The notes under the pieces were generated by a model. That model was given only the letters and a program-made list of their open reading frames with translations. It ran no database searches and was not told the DNA's origin. A DNA stretch of 64,000 nucleotides from Neurospora tetraspora (taxonomy: Eukaryota > Ascomycota > Sordariomycetes > Sordariales > Sordariaceae): assembly GCF_033439725.1 (NCBI RefSeq), contig NW_026944383.1, forward strand, positions 310,001 through 374,000, read 5' to 3'. Shown piece after piece: positions 1 to 10,803 of the stretch (the first letter of the stretch is position 1; each line of letters starts with the position of its first letter). The translations under genes were made by a program, and so were the position numbers.

Positions 1-2
1 CC

Positions 3-1874
3 GATGCTAGTGCCGCCCAGACTCCCGCTCCCGAGTCGGCAGAGCAAACCCAGCAGACCGACGACGCCAGTCCTGCTGCTTCCGCGGCCGCCACGTCCAA
101 GAGCAAGTCTTCGAGCAGTCGTCGCAAGTCCGTCGGCGGTGGCTCCAAGCTCAGCAAGAAGGCTTCCAAGGCCAAGCTTCTCCATCTCGACGCGCAGCCT
201 GGCGACCACTACTACGTCAAGCTGAAGGGCTTCCCTCAATGGCCAGTTATCATCTGCGATGAGGACATGCTTCCCCAGTCGCTCATCAAGTCGCGACCCG
301 TCTCCGCCATGCGTCCCGATGGTACCTACCGCGAAGACTTTGCCGATGGCGGCAAGAGGGCACACGACCGCACTTATCCTGTCATGTATCTTCACACCAA
401 CGAATTGTAAGTTTTGGACCTAGCAGCCGCGGCGCGAACCTGCCCTTCCTCAATTTTGTATTTCCAGCTAACCAGATTGATCCTACTTCGGACTATAGCG
501 GCTGGGTGGTCAACACAGAGCTTATCGAGCTTGATCCCGCAGCCATCAAGGATATGAAGATGGACAAGATGCGCAAGGACCTTGCAGCTGCGCACCACTT
601 GGCTGCCGAGTCCCACCCCTTGTCTTTCTACAAGGAGGTTCTGCAGCGGTTCCAGGAGGAGCTGATTGAGCAGGAGAAGGCCAGGGCCGCCAAGGCTGCC
701 GCCACTCCCAAGGGCAAGAAGTCCAAGGCCGCTGTCAGCGAAGATGAGGACGTCGAGATGGCCGATGCGAGCGATGAGCAGCCCCAGACCGACAAGAAGA
801 AGGCAAAGAAGAGAAAGGCAGAGGAGCCGGTAGAGGTGAGCTGCAGCTGCGTTTAGGCAAGAAGTGGATGACATGCGCTAACTATTGGGGAAACTGAAAC
901 AGGAAACACCCCAGCGGTCAGAGTCGGTCAAAAAGCCCAAGATAAAGTTGACGACCAATTCGACCGCCAAGACCGCCAACGGTGCCGCGGCCGCCCCCAA
1001 GACTGCTAAGCCCGCAGCGGAAGCGAAGACCACGAAGGCTAAGCCGGCCAAGAAGACGAAGGAGACGGAGGAGAAGAAGGGCGAGAAGGAGGCTGCTACT
1101 CCCAAGGAGCAAGAATTGACGCCCGAGGAGAAGCATACTCGCAAGGAGGTACGTTGATGCAAGGGAAATTTGATTTTAAGGAGGTGCCAGTTGCTGATAT
1201 GTCATGATTTCAACAGCGCGAGGTGTTGTTCCTCCGTCACAAGCTTCAAAAGGGCCTGCTCACCAGGGACCAGGAACCCAAGCCCGAGGAGATGAAGGTC
1301 ATGTCTGAGTTCCTAACCAAGCTGGAAGCGTTCCCAGATCTTGAAGTCAGCATCATCAGGGCCACGAAGATCAACAAGGTGCTCAAGGCCATCCTTAAGC
1401 TCGAGAACATCCCCAAGGAAGAGGAGTTCAAGTTTAAGCCTCGCTCACAAACACTTTTGGACAAGTGGAACAAGCTTCTTGCCGGCGAAGCTGCCTCCGC
1501 GCCCGCCCCCGCAGCCGACAAGGAAGCCACTACTAATGGTGTCAATGGAAAGGCGAAGGAGGCTGAGAAGGAGGTCAAGGAGGACAGCAGCAAGACCAAC
1601 GGCGCCAAGGGCAAGAGCGAAGAGCCTTCCACGTCTGACAAGGCTGAGGAGGCCCCTAAGGACAAGGATGGCGACTCCAAGATGGAGGAAGCCGATGTGA
1701 AGGCCGAGGAGAAGGCTGAGAAGAAGGATGCGGAGGAGAAGACCGAGAAGCCAGAGACCGAAGAGGTATGTTGCATCTGTCCCCAGAAATGTCCAAGTCA
1801 CTTCACCTTGAGACACAAGCTAATGAGAGGTAATGCAGACAAAGTCTTCTGAGGTGGTTGAGGCTGCTGCCTGA
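3..1874 (+). CDS. PWWP-domain chromatin protein, 5' end outside the window
   Basis: Five exons fit one frame: 3-406, 499-835, 903-1148, 1217-1765 and 1839-1874, giving 523 visible residues. The start codon lies upstream of the window. An Ala/Ser/Lys-rich leader is followed by a PWWP domain around visible residues 60-145 (PGDHYYVKLKGFPQWPVII), which in this family binds methylated histone tails and DNA. A Lys/Ala/Glu-rich linker follows, then a helical segment near residues 330-415 (LRHKLQKGLLTRDQEP onward) resembling the LEDGF integrase-binding/TFIIS N-terminal fold, then an acidic Lys/Glu tail. A nuclear chromatin or transcription-elongation role is inferred. Intron 1 is diagnostic: only the acceptor at 497-498 keeps frame (NEF-GWVVNTELIELD) and a CTAAC branch lies just upstream. 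The exact orthologue is not identified. Confidence 0.85.
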
Positions 1875-3683
1875 GGGGGGCATCTGCTCAATTCTCCCAG
1901 ACAGCCTGGACAGCCGGGGAAGAAGATGACTCGATGCCTCCGGTGCCGAGAGAAAAAGAAAAAGTGTGTCCGGACACCCTGGAATGCTGACCGGTGCGAT
2001 CGCTGTCGAGAGGCACTCGTCAAGTGTCGCCCGTGTCCCTAACGACACGTAAAGGCCAGGAAACATACAAGCTCTGTTTTTTGTCTGCGTCCGAACTAGC
2101 GATAAGGACTTGTGCGGAACTGTTTATAGTCACCGCTTTGAATATGCTATCGAGTGGAAGGCTCTAGGAAATAATTCTCAGAGAAGGTGGAAAAGTGGCG
2201 CAATGATGTTCTTTTTTGGAACTAGGTATGGGAGTGCCGATCAGCATCCGGGTCATGTGGAAGTGAGAGAGAGAGAGAGAGAGAGTCAGCGAAAGAAAGA
2301 AGATGTTTCTGTATAACTAGTTGGTGGTGGTTTTGCGTTTCCTTTTCCCTTTTGATTCCGTCTGGTGTCTATCCGCCCATCTGTCTGTCCGTCTGTCTTT
2401 TGGTCATATCGCAACGTATCCAACAACCATCGGTCATCAAATCACTATCTGGGGGTGTTCTTGTTTTTGTTCTTGTGGGGTTTGGTTCGTTACGAAATAC
2501 AGGCATGCCTTTTCTTAGGTATTCAGCTCCTTATTCATCCTCGGGGTTCTCACTACTGCCTTTTTTGCATTCATCCGTCTTTATTGTTACAAATGTCTGG
2601 AAACGCGAAGAAAGCTGATGATGGTTCTCAACGAACGGAATACTGAAGGGGATGGATGGATGGAAAAGCCGAGTTTATTCTGCGAGGTAATTGGAAAAGA
2701 TGATGAGCACAGACAGGCACTTGAACGATTATGATCATTTGGACTTGTTCATATTTCTTGGTCACTTACGAAAAGTAAGGAAGAGGAAGAGGAAGAGGAA
2801 GAGGAAGAGGAAGGCGTCTCGAGACGACAAAGTTACCCCTTTGAGCTTTTTGCTTCTTTACTTTCGTGTTTCTATTTTTGGATGGCTGTGTGCTTTCGCT
2901 TCCTCACTAAAGCAGAGACAGATCTGATGCTGAAAGGCAAATTGGTCAAATCTTTTAAGATGGGGTGCGGTTCTTCAGGTTGAGGGGGTCGGTAGGTTGG
3001 TTATGATGACGAGATTTGCGACGGTTCGTTTAAGATTACTTAACTTGGTTGATTACCGAAGTACGTATACCATGGAATTGATGATTATGCTTGATGAGAC
3101 CACTTTTAATGATGTTGCTGAGTGAAAACGATTCGTGATTTGACGACGGCAACGCCTCAACCACTCGCGCAACACTGGTGGTGTAGTCATTCCTGGCCCA
3201 TGTTTTGATCATGATGTAAACAGACAGAGTTCACGGACGACGAATTGCCGGGGAAGCCACAGGGGCTTTTAATCGCGAAGCTGAATTGTTAGTGGCGCAT
3301 GAGGTGCTGTGGCTTGCACGTTTAGCGCTCCTCCAGCTATGAGAACGACCGCCCCGGCCTGGGATCATGGCGCTCGCAGCTTCCCTCCAATTGAACGTCG
3401 TGAATGGATGGACGAGCTTGTTTGAGACGCGTTCCTTCAGATATTGACAAACATCCCTGAACTTCAAGTTGATTCTGCTCTTTTTATGATCGTAAAATAC
3501 TTCGAACGTCATCAAGTACTTTCCAGTAGTACCTACACCTCCCCGAAAGCTGCACGGGATAGTATCCAAACATCTCAACTTCTTTGCAAACACATTGAAT
3601 CCATTCATATTTCACACATTCCACTTCCCGTTCGGTAAATAATTTCAGGTACATAACCAGCCAGCGCAACTCGGCCATTCATA
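1875..3683. other. Intergenic, PWWP gene 3' flank to ORC3 promoter
   Basis: No supported gene. It holds a short GA dinucleotide run at about 2267-2285 and a GAGGAA hexamer run at about 2780-2812. Short open frames here show no recognisable protein character. Confidence 0.6.
2780..2813 (+). repeat. GAGGAA hexanucleotide microsatellite
   Basis: About five near-perfect tandem copies of a GAGGAA unit lie in the intergenic space between the PWWP gene and ORC3. No function is apparent. Confidence 0.85.
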
Positions 3684-6382
3684 ATGGCAGAAACACACGA
3701 CGACAACCCAGCCCTCTTTGAGGAAGATGATCACCGAGTAGGTTTACGTTGTTTATGTCCCCTTACTTCACAACATGTTGTCCCCAACCACGATCCTTCA
3801 CACCTCTCTTACCAGCACTTACTCACACTCATGAAAAATAGGCAGTCTATATCTTCGCCCCAGCAGGCCACAATTCCTCCCCACTGCAAGAGAAAGCACG
3901 GCCAGTGAAAAGGCGGAGAGTCAGCAGTAAACGCGCTTCTGCCGCCGCGGAAGTAGCAGCAGATGCGGAGGGAGAGACGCAGTCGACAACGACTGCTGCT
4001 GCCTTTCCTCGGCTGTTTGGGGGGGAGGAGAGCGCGGAAGCTGCGGGGTTGAGGAGACAGGTTTTTGATACGGCGTGGCCGGTTCTTGATTGGCGGATTA
4101 AGGTGAGTTTTATTCAGTTCTGTTTTTGTGGTTTGTTGGGTTATGTTTGGGGTTGTGATGGAGCTGGGTGTGCCATCAATGAGGTTTCGGGTTTCCGGGG
4201 AGGGGGGCTTGGGTGAACAACAAAACGGGAGTGGCATTGCGCTGTAAATGTGTTGCTGTTGGACGAGACCGCTAACTTTGCGTTTTACGAGTGAAGAATG
4301 TCTTAAGAGAGGCGAACCGAACGACACTAGAGAATGTCAGCTCGTTTATACGCGATGCTGAGGGTGATGCGTAAGTGGCGATGACCCTTTTCAGTCAGTC
4401 GGAGTTGAGGAGGCCAGAAAAAAATAATAGCTGACACGAAAAAACAGAACAAGAGGAACCAGAATCCCAGCAGGCTTCATTATCACCGGCCCCAACATCG
4501 TCTCCCAAGATCTCCTGTTCGAACAACTCTCCGAAGCTCTCGGCAAAGCCACACAAGCCCGGTTTGTCCGTCTACGGGCGGCTGGGGCGCCAAACCTTAA
4601 GGCGGCGCTCAAAAAGGTGATAAGAGACGCCACTGCGCAGGTGTCTCTTGACGGCGGCGGCGATGGGGATGAAGACGCCGAGGTTGCCTTTGGCCGTGAT
4701 GGCAGGAAGTACCTCGACTATGACCTGGAGGGATTACACGCTTTTCTCGGCGCACAGCAGGACTCTTCGAGACGAGTTATTGTGGCGTTTGAGGATAGCG
4801 AGGCGTTTGAGAGCTCGTTGTTGACTGATTTGCTTGCTCTTTTTCAGTAAGTTTAACTGACGCTCCTACTTCTTTTTCGTCGGGGCGTGGCTAAACAGGT
4901 TTGGCCAATACAGTTCATGGCAGGGACGCATCCAGTTCTCTGTGCTCTTCGGCATCGCTACCTCGGTAGAGCTGTTTCAGGCACGACTCCTCAAGTCTAC
5001 TGCCCGACAATTATTTGGTGCCAAGTTCGATGTCGTCCAGGCGGACTTGGTCCTTGATAATGTCTTCAAGAGCGCCATTGCTGGGACGCAGGCGACGCTT
5101 CGCCTGGGGCCTACATTACTGAGGCGTTTGCTCGATCGCCAGCGGGATCAGGTTGCTGGTATTCGGGTGTTTATCAGCTCTATCAAGGTGAGTCCGGCTG
5201 CATCCCTTTATTCGTCACGTTTACCATGGCTCATAAATTACTTAGTACGCCTACATGTGCCACTTTTACGCCAACCCTTTGAGTGTCCTACTTGCGGACG
5301 AAAAGTCTCTCACCCGTCAGCTGCTTCAACCTGAGCACATTCAGGCTGTACGGACTCTTGACTCCTTTAAGGCACATGTCGAGGCCGCGGTGGACGCGAG
5401 ACAGCTCAACCATGCACAGTCACTCGTCGAAGATGACAGTTACCTCGTTAAGCAGATGGTTGAGCAGCGGCAGAAAAAGCAAGATTATCTCATGCAACTC
5501 TTGCGCTCTTTACACCTTCTAACCAGCATGGATCTCGTTCCCGGCCGTTTCACCGATCTCTACGTGGCCGCTCTCGCAGGGGGACTCGATCTAACGCCCA
5601 CCATCGACGCCATAAAACGATTAGGAGCAGACGACGTCCCCGCCCTAATCAACCGCCTACTGACCGCCATCCAAACCGGCAGTCCCGACCTCGACCTGCC
5701 CGGCTGGGAGGACGAAGCCGAGGAGCTCATCAGCTCCCTCTCCGAGATCCGCGACGAGATTGAGGCCCTAGCCGAGCAAGCCAGAGAGAAAGGACAACAA
5801 GCCCTCAAGAGCAAATTCACCGCCCAAAGCAAAGTCCTCCGCACGACCGTCGTCGCCCAAAAGGTACAGCTCAGCCAAGACACGGCCAAACTCACAGACG
5901 AAGACAAGGCCTTCGGCAAGGCCATCGACTCGCTCGTGGACTTGTTCACTCACAATATCTACAGCGATCCCATCGATAGCCTGTTCTTGCACGAAGCATG
6001 GGCGTACGACGCCGAGGCTCCCTACCGGGACGTCTTTGTTCCGCGGCCGGGAACGACCTTTGAGCGAGCCCTGACGAGGCCGCATGGGTATCTCGGGTGT
6101 GAGTGCTGCAGCAAGGCCGCGGGGACGCTCTCCGCTACGCTGCCGACGACGTGTATTCTGTATCAACTATACCTGGAGACGGGGTCCTTGGTTAATGCGG
6201 CGGATCTGTGGTCTGCGTACTATGCGCTTGTGGGCGAGGAGTCGGATGCTGGACTTGGATTGGGCGAGAGAGAGGCGTTGGGAAGGTTCTATCGTGGCTT
6301 GGCGGAGCTGAGGTTGATGGGCTTTGTTAAGCAGAGTAAGAAGAAGGCGGATCATGTTGCTAAGGTGAAGTGGCTGCTGTGA
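3684..6382 (+). CDS. orc3: Origin recognition complex subunit 3 (Orc3)
   Basis: Six exons: 3684-3737, 3842-4102, 4297-4370, 4448-4846, 4899-5187 and 5246-6382, giving 737 residues, a normal Orc3 length. Orc3 is part of the nuclear six-subunit ORC that marks replication origins and loads MCM with Cdc6. Visible family features are the AVYIFAPAG start, a basic patch (PVKRRRVSSKR) and the AAA-like N-terminal core (RIPAGFIITGPNIVSQDLLFEQL, split here by position only in the middle of exon 4). The YAYMCHFYANPLSVLL segment and a C-terminal winged-helix region ending VKQSKKKADHVAKVKWLL follow. Every intron has a GT donor and AG acceptor, and several have CTAAC-like branch sites. Frames join without a stop. 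The acceptor of intron 3 was chosen because it restores the RIPAGF motif. Confidence 0.93.
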
Positions 6383-7619
6383 TTGGGAAAAGGCAGGTGT
6401 GGCTGGGAAGCGGATGGATGGAAGGGGGGAAGAAGGCGAGAGCGTCTGGGCAACTTTCCGTTCGCGTTCTTTGTTGTCTCGAATGTTTCATCTTTGGGTG
6501 TGGATGGAATGAGAAGCTATGTTTGGCATTTTGTGCGTGGGGAAAGGGGGGGGGAAAAGCATTGTTACTGTCACTGGCATTCATTTCATGCACGTTGTTT
6601 TCGACGAGAAAAGTCCCATACAGGCCGAACAATGTCTTAGATTGGTGCTTCCTTCTTTCTCTCCTCTAGATAATCCCGATACCCCATTCAAGTCAAGAAG
6701 AGAGACAAAGAGGAGGCGGGCGGCTGGCGTAAATTGAACAGATATCGACTCAAAAAAGGAAGACAAAGAAAAGAAGATGGCGGCATCCCAGCTTTTACCA
6801 CCTACCTTTGCTGCTTCTGGAAATCCCCAGCGGCTTTTTCTCGCCAAAGGACATGAATGACATGCTTTCGTGAGCAATACCTACAAGAGGACGGCGGTCA
6901 CTCTTCGCTGGCTGTTTAATCCTTTCCTGTTGCCAAATTGCTTCTCCTTCGTTTCGTTTCGTTCGTGTGTCCAAAAAGGGTCGTCGTCGTCGTCGGTTTT
7001 CGCAGCAGCACAAATGAAACAGCAGGTCATCCCGTAGCCCTTCTTCTTCTTCCTCTTTACAAAGTCCATTGTGGGAGAGTACAAAATAGCCAAAAAGAGA
7101 AAAAAGAAATCATACTACAGGCTGCTGCTGCTGCTGGCAGCTATTCATTCTACATTATACTCTGCCGCAACGACAGACGGGTGCACTAGCCGAACCGACG
7201 AAAGGGACGAGAAAAAAGGCCTTCACTGCCTCAGTTATTATTATATGTTCCTCAATACCTACCTACCTACCTATTTACTCATTACGGATCCCCCTCTTCT
7301 GTTTTCCCCGTCAACCCTATTCGCTTATGATCGGATCGCATTCACACCCCTTCACAAACGAGCGCCGACGTTGAGAAGACCTGTTAGTCACGAGCCGGTC
7401 GTTCACCGGGAGCTTGTCATCTCATATATCCTCTTCAGGTCCTACTCGTTTTTTAGTACTTAAACCCCTGGGCTCCTCCTCTTGACCCCCCGAGCAAGAG
7501 CTAGCGAAACTAGGAACTGCGACGATCTGTGGACAATCTAGCCAGCATCGTTGTTCTGCCCTCACAACAAGAAACCCGTTCACTTCCTATTTCAGGGGAA
7601 AGAGACAACAAGAAGCACA
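6383..7619. other. Intergenic, ORC3 3' flank and upstream region of the next gene
   Basis: No supported gene. Pyrimidine-rich stretches and a CCTA tetranucleotide run (about 7256-7273) occur in the half nearest the following gene, as is common in promoters and 5' leaders of this group. Confidence 0.6.
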
Positions 7620-8480
7620 ATGTCCAACCAACACCCAGGTCAACAACCTACCAACCCCCGGGGTCATCACCACCGTCCACCACCTCCCCCCTCGACAGGA
7701 ACAACACCAGGAGCATCATCAAAACCACCCACCCAACAACCCTCACAGCAACCCTTTCCACAGCAGCCAAACCCAACACTAACAACCCGCCGCTCCCTCC
7801 TCTCCCCAACCTTCGCCTCCAAACTCCGCCAACTCGCCCTCCCCCTCGCTCCCCTCGTCCAACTAACCTCCGGCACCGTCCACCCCGAGTTCCCCCAGAC
7901 CTTGCTCAACTTCTGGCTGCTGACCGACGACCAGCTGGACCGACTAGCGAGTTTCTACCACCAGCGCACGCCGTGCCAGTGGACGGCGCACTACCCTTGT
8001 CCGGTGTCGTGGCCGGCGGGCATGGGGATTGAGGAGAAGAGGAGGCGGATTGGACGGTTTATTGGGTTGAGGGGGTGTGAGAGTCCACCGTTGCCTTCTT
8101 CGGCTTCTTCGTTGAGCGGCTGGGTGGGCTTGGGCTTGGATTTGAATATGGGGACGGGGGAAAAGAACGGGGGTGGGGGGCAGATTGATGATGATGATGA
8201 TGATGATGACGCTATGGAGATGGATAGTACGGATTTGGAAATGGGTGGTGGGCAGCAAACGGAGCAACAACGAGCATTATTCTCAAAGGTTATGAGCTCG
8301 CCTATCATGGCCAGCATGGGAAACGAAGGAGCGGGGGGCATGTCGGCCTACATATCGGAGTTGTTAAAGTCGACGACGACAGGGACGACGGATGAGGATA
8401 TTGCGGAGACGGAGAGGAAGTTCAGGAAAGCGGAGGATGAGTTGGATGAGATCAGGAGGAAGATGGGTTGGTATTTTTAG
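7620..8480 (+). CDS. Unrecognised protein with Pro/Gln-rich head and acidic tract
   Basis: A single exon of 286 residues. I chose the ATG at 7620, not a non-ATG extension upstream, because purine-rich untranslated-looking sequence precedes it. The first 60 residues are Pro, Gln and Thr rich. Residues about 60-160 form the most protein-like block (SLLSPTFASKLRQLALPLAPLVQL, given here only as a landmark, then FPQTLLNFWLLTDDQLDRLASFYHQ and a Trp/Cys-rich segment). A run of Asp follows near residue 190, and the C-terminus is a charged amphipathic helix (EDIAETERKFRKAEDELDEIRRKMGW). No catalytic motif, signal peptide or membrane segment is visible. It could be a fungal-specific protein, but I do not recognise the family. 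Confidence 0.72.
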   Translation: MSNQHPGQQPTNPRGHHHRPPPPPSTGTTPGASSKPPTQQPSQQPFPQQPNPTLTTRRSLLSPTFASKLRQLALPLAPLVQLTSGTVHPEFPQTLLNFWLLTDDQLDRLASFYHQRTPCQWTAHYPCPVSWPAGMGIEEKRRRIGRFIGLRGCESPPLPSSASSLSGWVGLGLDLNMGTGEKNGGGGQIDDDDDDDDAMEMDSTDLEMGGGQQTEQQRALFSKVMSSPIMASMGNEGAGGMSAYISELLKSTTTGTTDEDIAETERKFRKAEDELDEIRRKMGWYF

Positions 8481-9232
8481 GTTGACAGTGGTTGTTGCAA
8501 TGGGTAGGGATATCAAAGACGGGCAAGATTGTTTTGGAGTTTCCGAAGGACTCGCTTGGAAGAGGTCTATTTAGATGGCCAGGCAGGTTAGCTACTAAAA
8601 GAGCGCTGGTGTTCGGTGACATCGATACATACAGTCCAATACTGAATGGTTTGTTTGTTAACTCGAGACCTCGGGTCAACTTCCCTGGGCGTTTTTATAT
8701 CTAATCCATTCGTTTCGTTCCATGATCAATCTTGTTAATGGCTTTCTGAACCGTACCTAGCCGTTCATTTTATCTTTGTGAGGTTTAGGACAATTCGGGA
8801 TAGATCTCGTCCAGTATACCAGGAGTACCAAGCTAACAAACAAACCAGCATTAGATTGTACCTAGACCGTAGAATAGTTTGCAATATACCACATTCAAAC
8901 TATCCAAGCTGAGGCCTGGTTCGCTTCCATTCTCGTATTGATCAACATACGTATTGAAGTCTACGTAATAATCCCAAACCGAGGACGCTGTGGGTTGTAC
9001 TGTATCTCGACCAAGACCCGCAAACGACCTGAAGAAGCAAAAAAAGTATACCCTCGAATATTTTGCTGCAGGTCCCAACCCATAAACGCCATGGAAGAAT
9101 GCAACTGCTTTCCCAACACACCCCACACTGCCCTGCCCTCCCGTACCTCTCTCCGTATTGTGCAGCCACCCCGGAGATCTCTTTGCGAGATGCTCACGTC
9201 ACTCTCATGCACCGATCGCTAGGACGTGACCT
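8481..9232. other. Convergent intergenic region
   Basis: Lies between two convergently transcribed genes (the unrecognised 7620 gene and sec66). No coding sequence, RNA gene or repeat could be supported. Probably the two 3' untranslated regions. Confidence 0.6.
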
Positions 9233-10035
9233 CTAGTTCTTGCCCTTCTTCCTCGACGGCGATGAGGTGACCGAGCTGGAGTCAACAGGGGTACCAGTAC
9301 CAGTCTCCTCTCCTTCCAGTTCCTTCATGAACTCGCTTCTGACGGTGGCCCTGCGCTTCTCCCACCACTCCTTCTCCTGTGTCACCTGAGCCTGGATCTC
9401 GTCGAGGCGCTCGCGCAGCACGGTGTTGGCGGCAATCTCGTTGGCGGTTTGGAAGATGCTCTGTCCCCAGTTGGGAGCGAGTGCGTTGGCCTGAAGGGTT
9501 TGACGTTAGCATTTCTGGACCCCAAACACCGTAACGCTCTGCAAAGAAGCACATACCTCCATAACAACATCACGAAGCTCTTCCTCCATCTCCTTCTCGG
9601 CGCGCTGGAACCTTTGCCACAGGTCATCGCCGATGCTTCCACGTTGTAGAAGAGAGCTGCAGGCGGCCTTGGCGGCACGAATCTGGATAATGCGGTGGAT
9701 GTCTTCGACGGCACGGCGCAGCAGAGCCGCCCGGAGCACACTTTCGGATACTTTAGGGGCCTTCTCGGATCCGGTCTCGGGCTCCATGTGGAGGAGTGAC
9801 AGATAGACGTTGCGCTGGAGGTGAGGGCCGAACCATGGTGCGAGGTTTGCGCTTTGTTCTGGAAGAATCAGCAAGGTTAGCTTTCCGTCCTGGGTAGGAC
9901 AAGAATATTTGGGTAGAGAGGTTACATACGGGCTTTCCTCTTGCGGTAGATTGTGGAAAAGGTCATGAAGGTGCCCGTCAGGACAATCAGATAGGCGAAG
10001 GGGAGCACAAGCCCCCGCCAGTCGAGGCTGAACAT
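9233..10035 (-). CDS. sec66: Sec66/Sec71-type ER translocation protein
   Basis: Three exons on the minus strand: 10035-9930, 9858-9557 and 9490-9233, giving 221 residues. Sec66 belongs to the Sec62/63 complex that drives post-translational import through Sec61 at the ER membrane. The N-terminus carries a membrane anchor (residues 8-26, GLVLPFAYLIVLTGTFMTF) followed by a basic stop (YRKRKAR), the family arrangement. The cytosolic part then has the conserved Pro-rich start (APYVTSLPKYSCPTQ-like region is partly intronic in the longer open frame; the spliced form continues EQSANLAPWFGPHLQRNVYL). Helical segments with a long Glu-rich coiled region and a Ser/Lys-rich tail end the protein. The introns are 71 and 66 nt with GTATGT donors and GCTAAC branches. 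The gene is divergent from npl4. Confidence 0.88.
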
Positions 10036-10803
10036 GTTTCGGGATGGAGTGTGTCAATTGACGGACGAGAAATGAAGTCTGTATTCTCTACTCTAGAAGG
10101 AATCGAGCGACTAGAGTGACAAGGTTGGTGGTGAATGTGCGGTTGTATGAGTGTTGGTCACGGCAACGCAATCGAGCTTCCCTTATCAAATGCGGTGCCC
10201 GTGCCTGGAAAGAACACCTTGACAACTGCAGCGGTGCAGCGCGGCAGGGGAGCATGACAATGGAATTTCTGGGCTTGGCGCGTGCTGGCTTCATCTGAAT
10301 GGCAAGGGCCCATGCCGCAAAATGCCTGCCGCGATCTACAGCCCCTTTCCGTCACTCTTGTGGGGTGCGGGGCTTGCCGGCCGGCATCTCTTGACGTGGG
10401 ACCGGGAGTTCTTGGCTCTTCTGGAAACCCATGCCTCGATTGCTCAGCACTTCCCAGCACGCCCCAGCACGCCCCAGCACTCCCGCCGCCCAGGCACAAC
10501 GTATGACGAACGCTTGAAGCTATCGTACAGCGTTGCGTTGGAGCTCCCCGCCATTGGATCCCGTCTGCCAAACAATCCACCAACACTGCATTCCCCGATC
10601 ACCACGGCACCCAGTTCCCGTCACCAGTCACGCCTTCACCCCGAGTCCGAGAACCTGGCGTGACCTTACAGGTTTTGCGCAAACACAGATATTCCCGTCA
10701 TACAGTTCCACATATCGCCTGCGATACATTTAAATCCAGATTTCGGAATCCTCACCAAACAACAACACCCACCCCGACGTCACCTTTTTCCAGCCCGCCC
10801 ACC
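10036..10803. promoter_or_regulatory. Shared sec66/npl4 divergent promoter region
   Basis: 768 bp separate the two start codons, which point away from each other. A short tandem of CAGCACGCCC-like units lies near 10447-10485. No TATA box or known operator could be assigned. That the region is shared is inferred from geometry alone. Confidence 0.5.
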
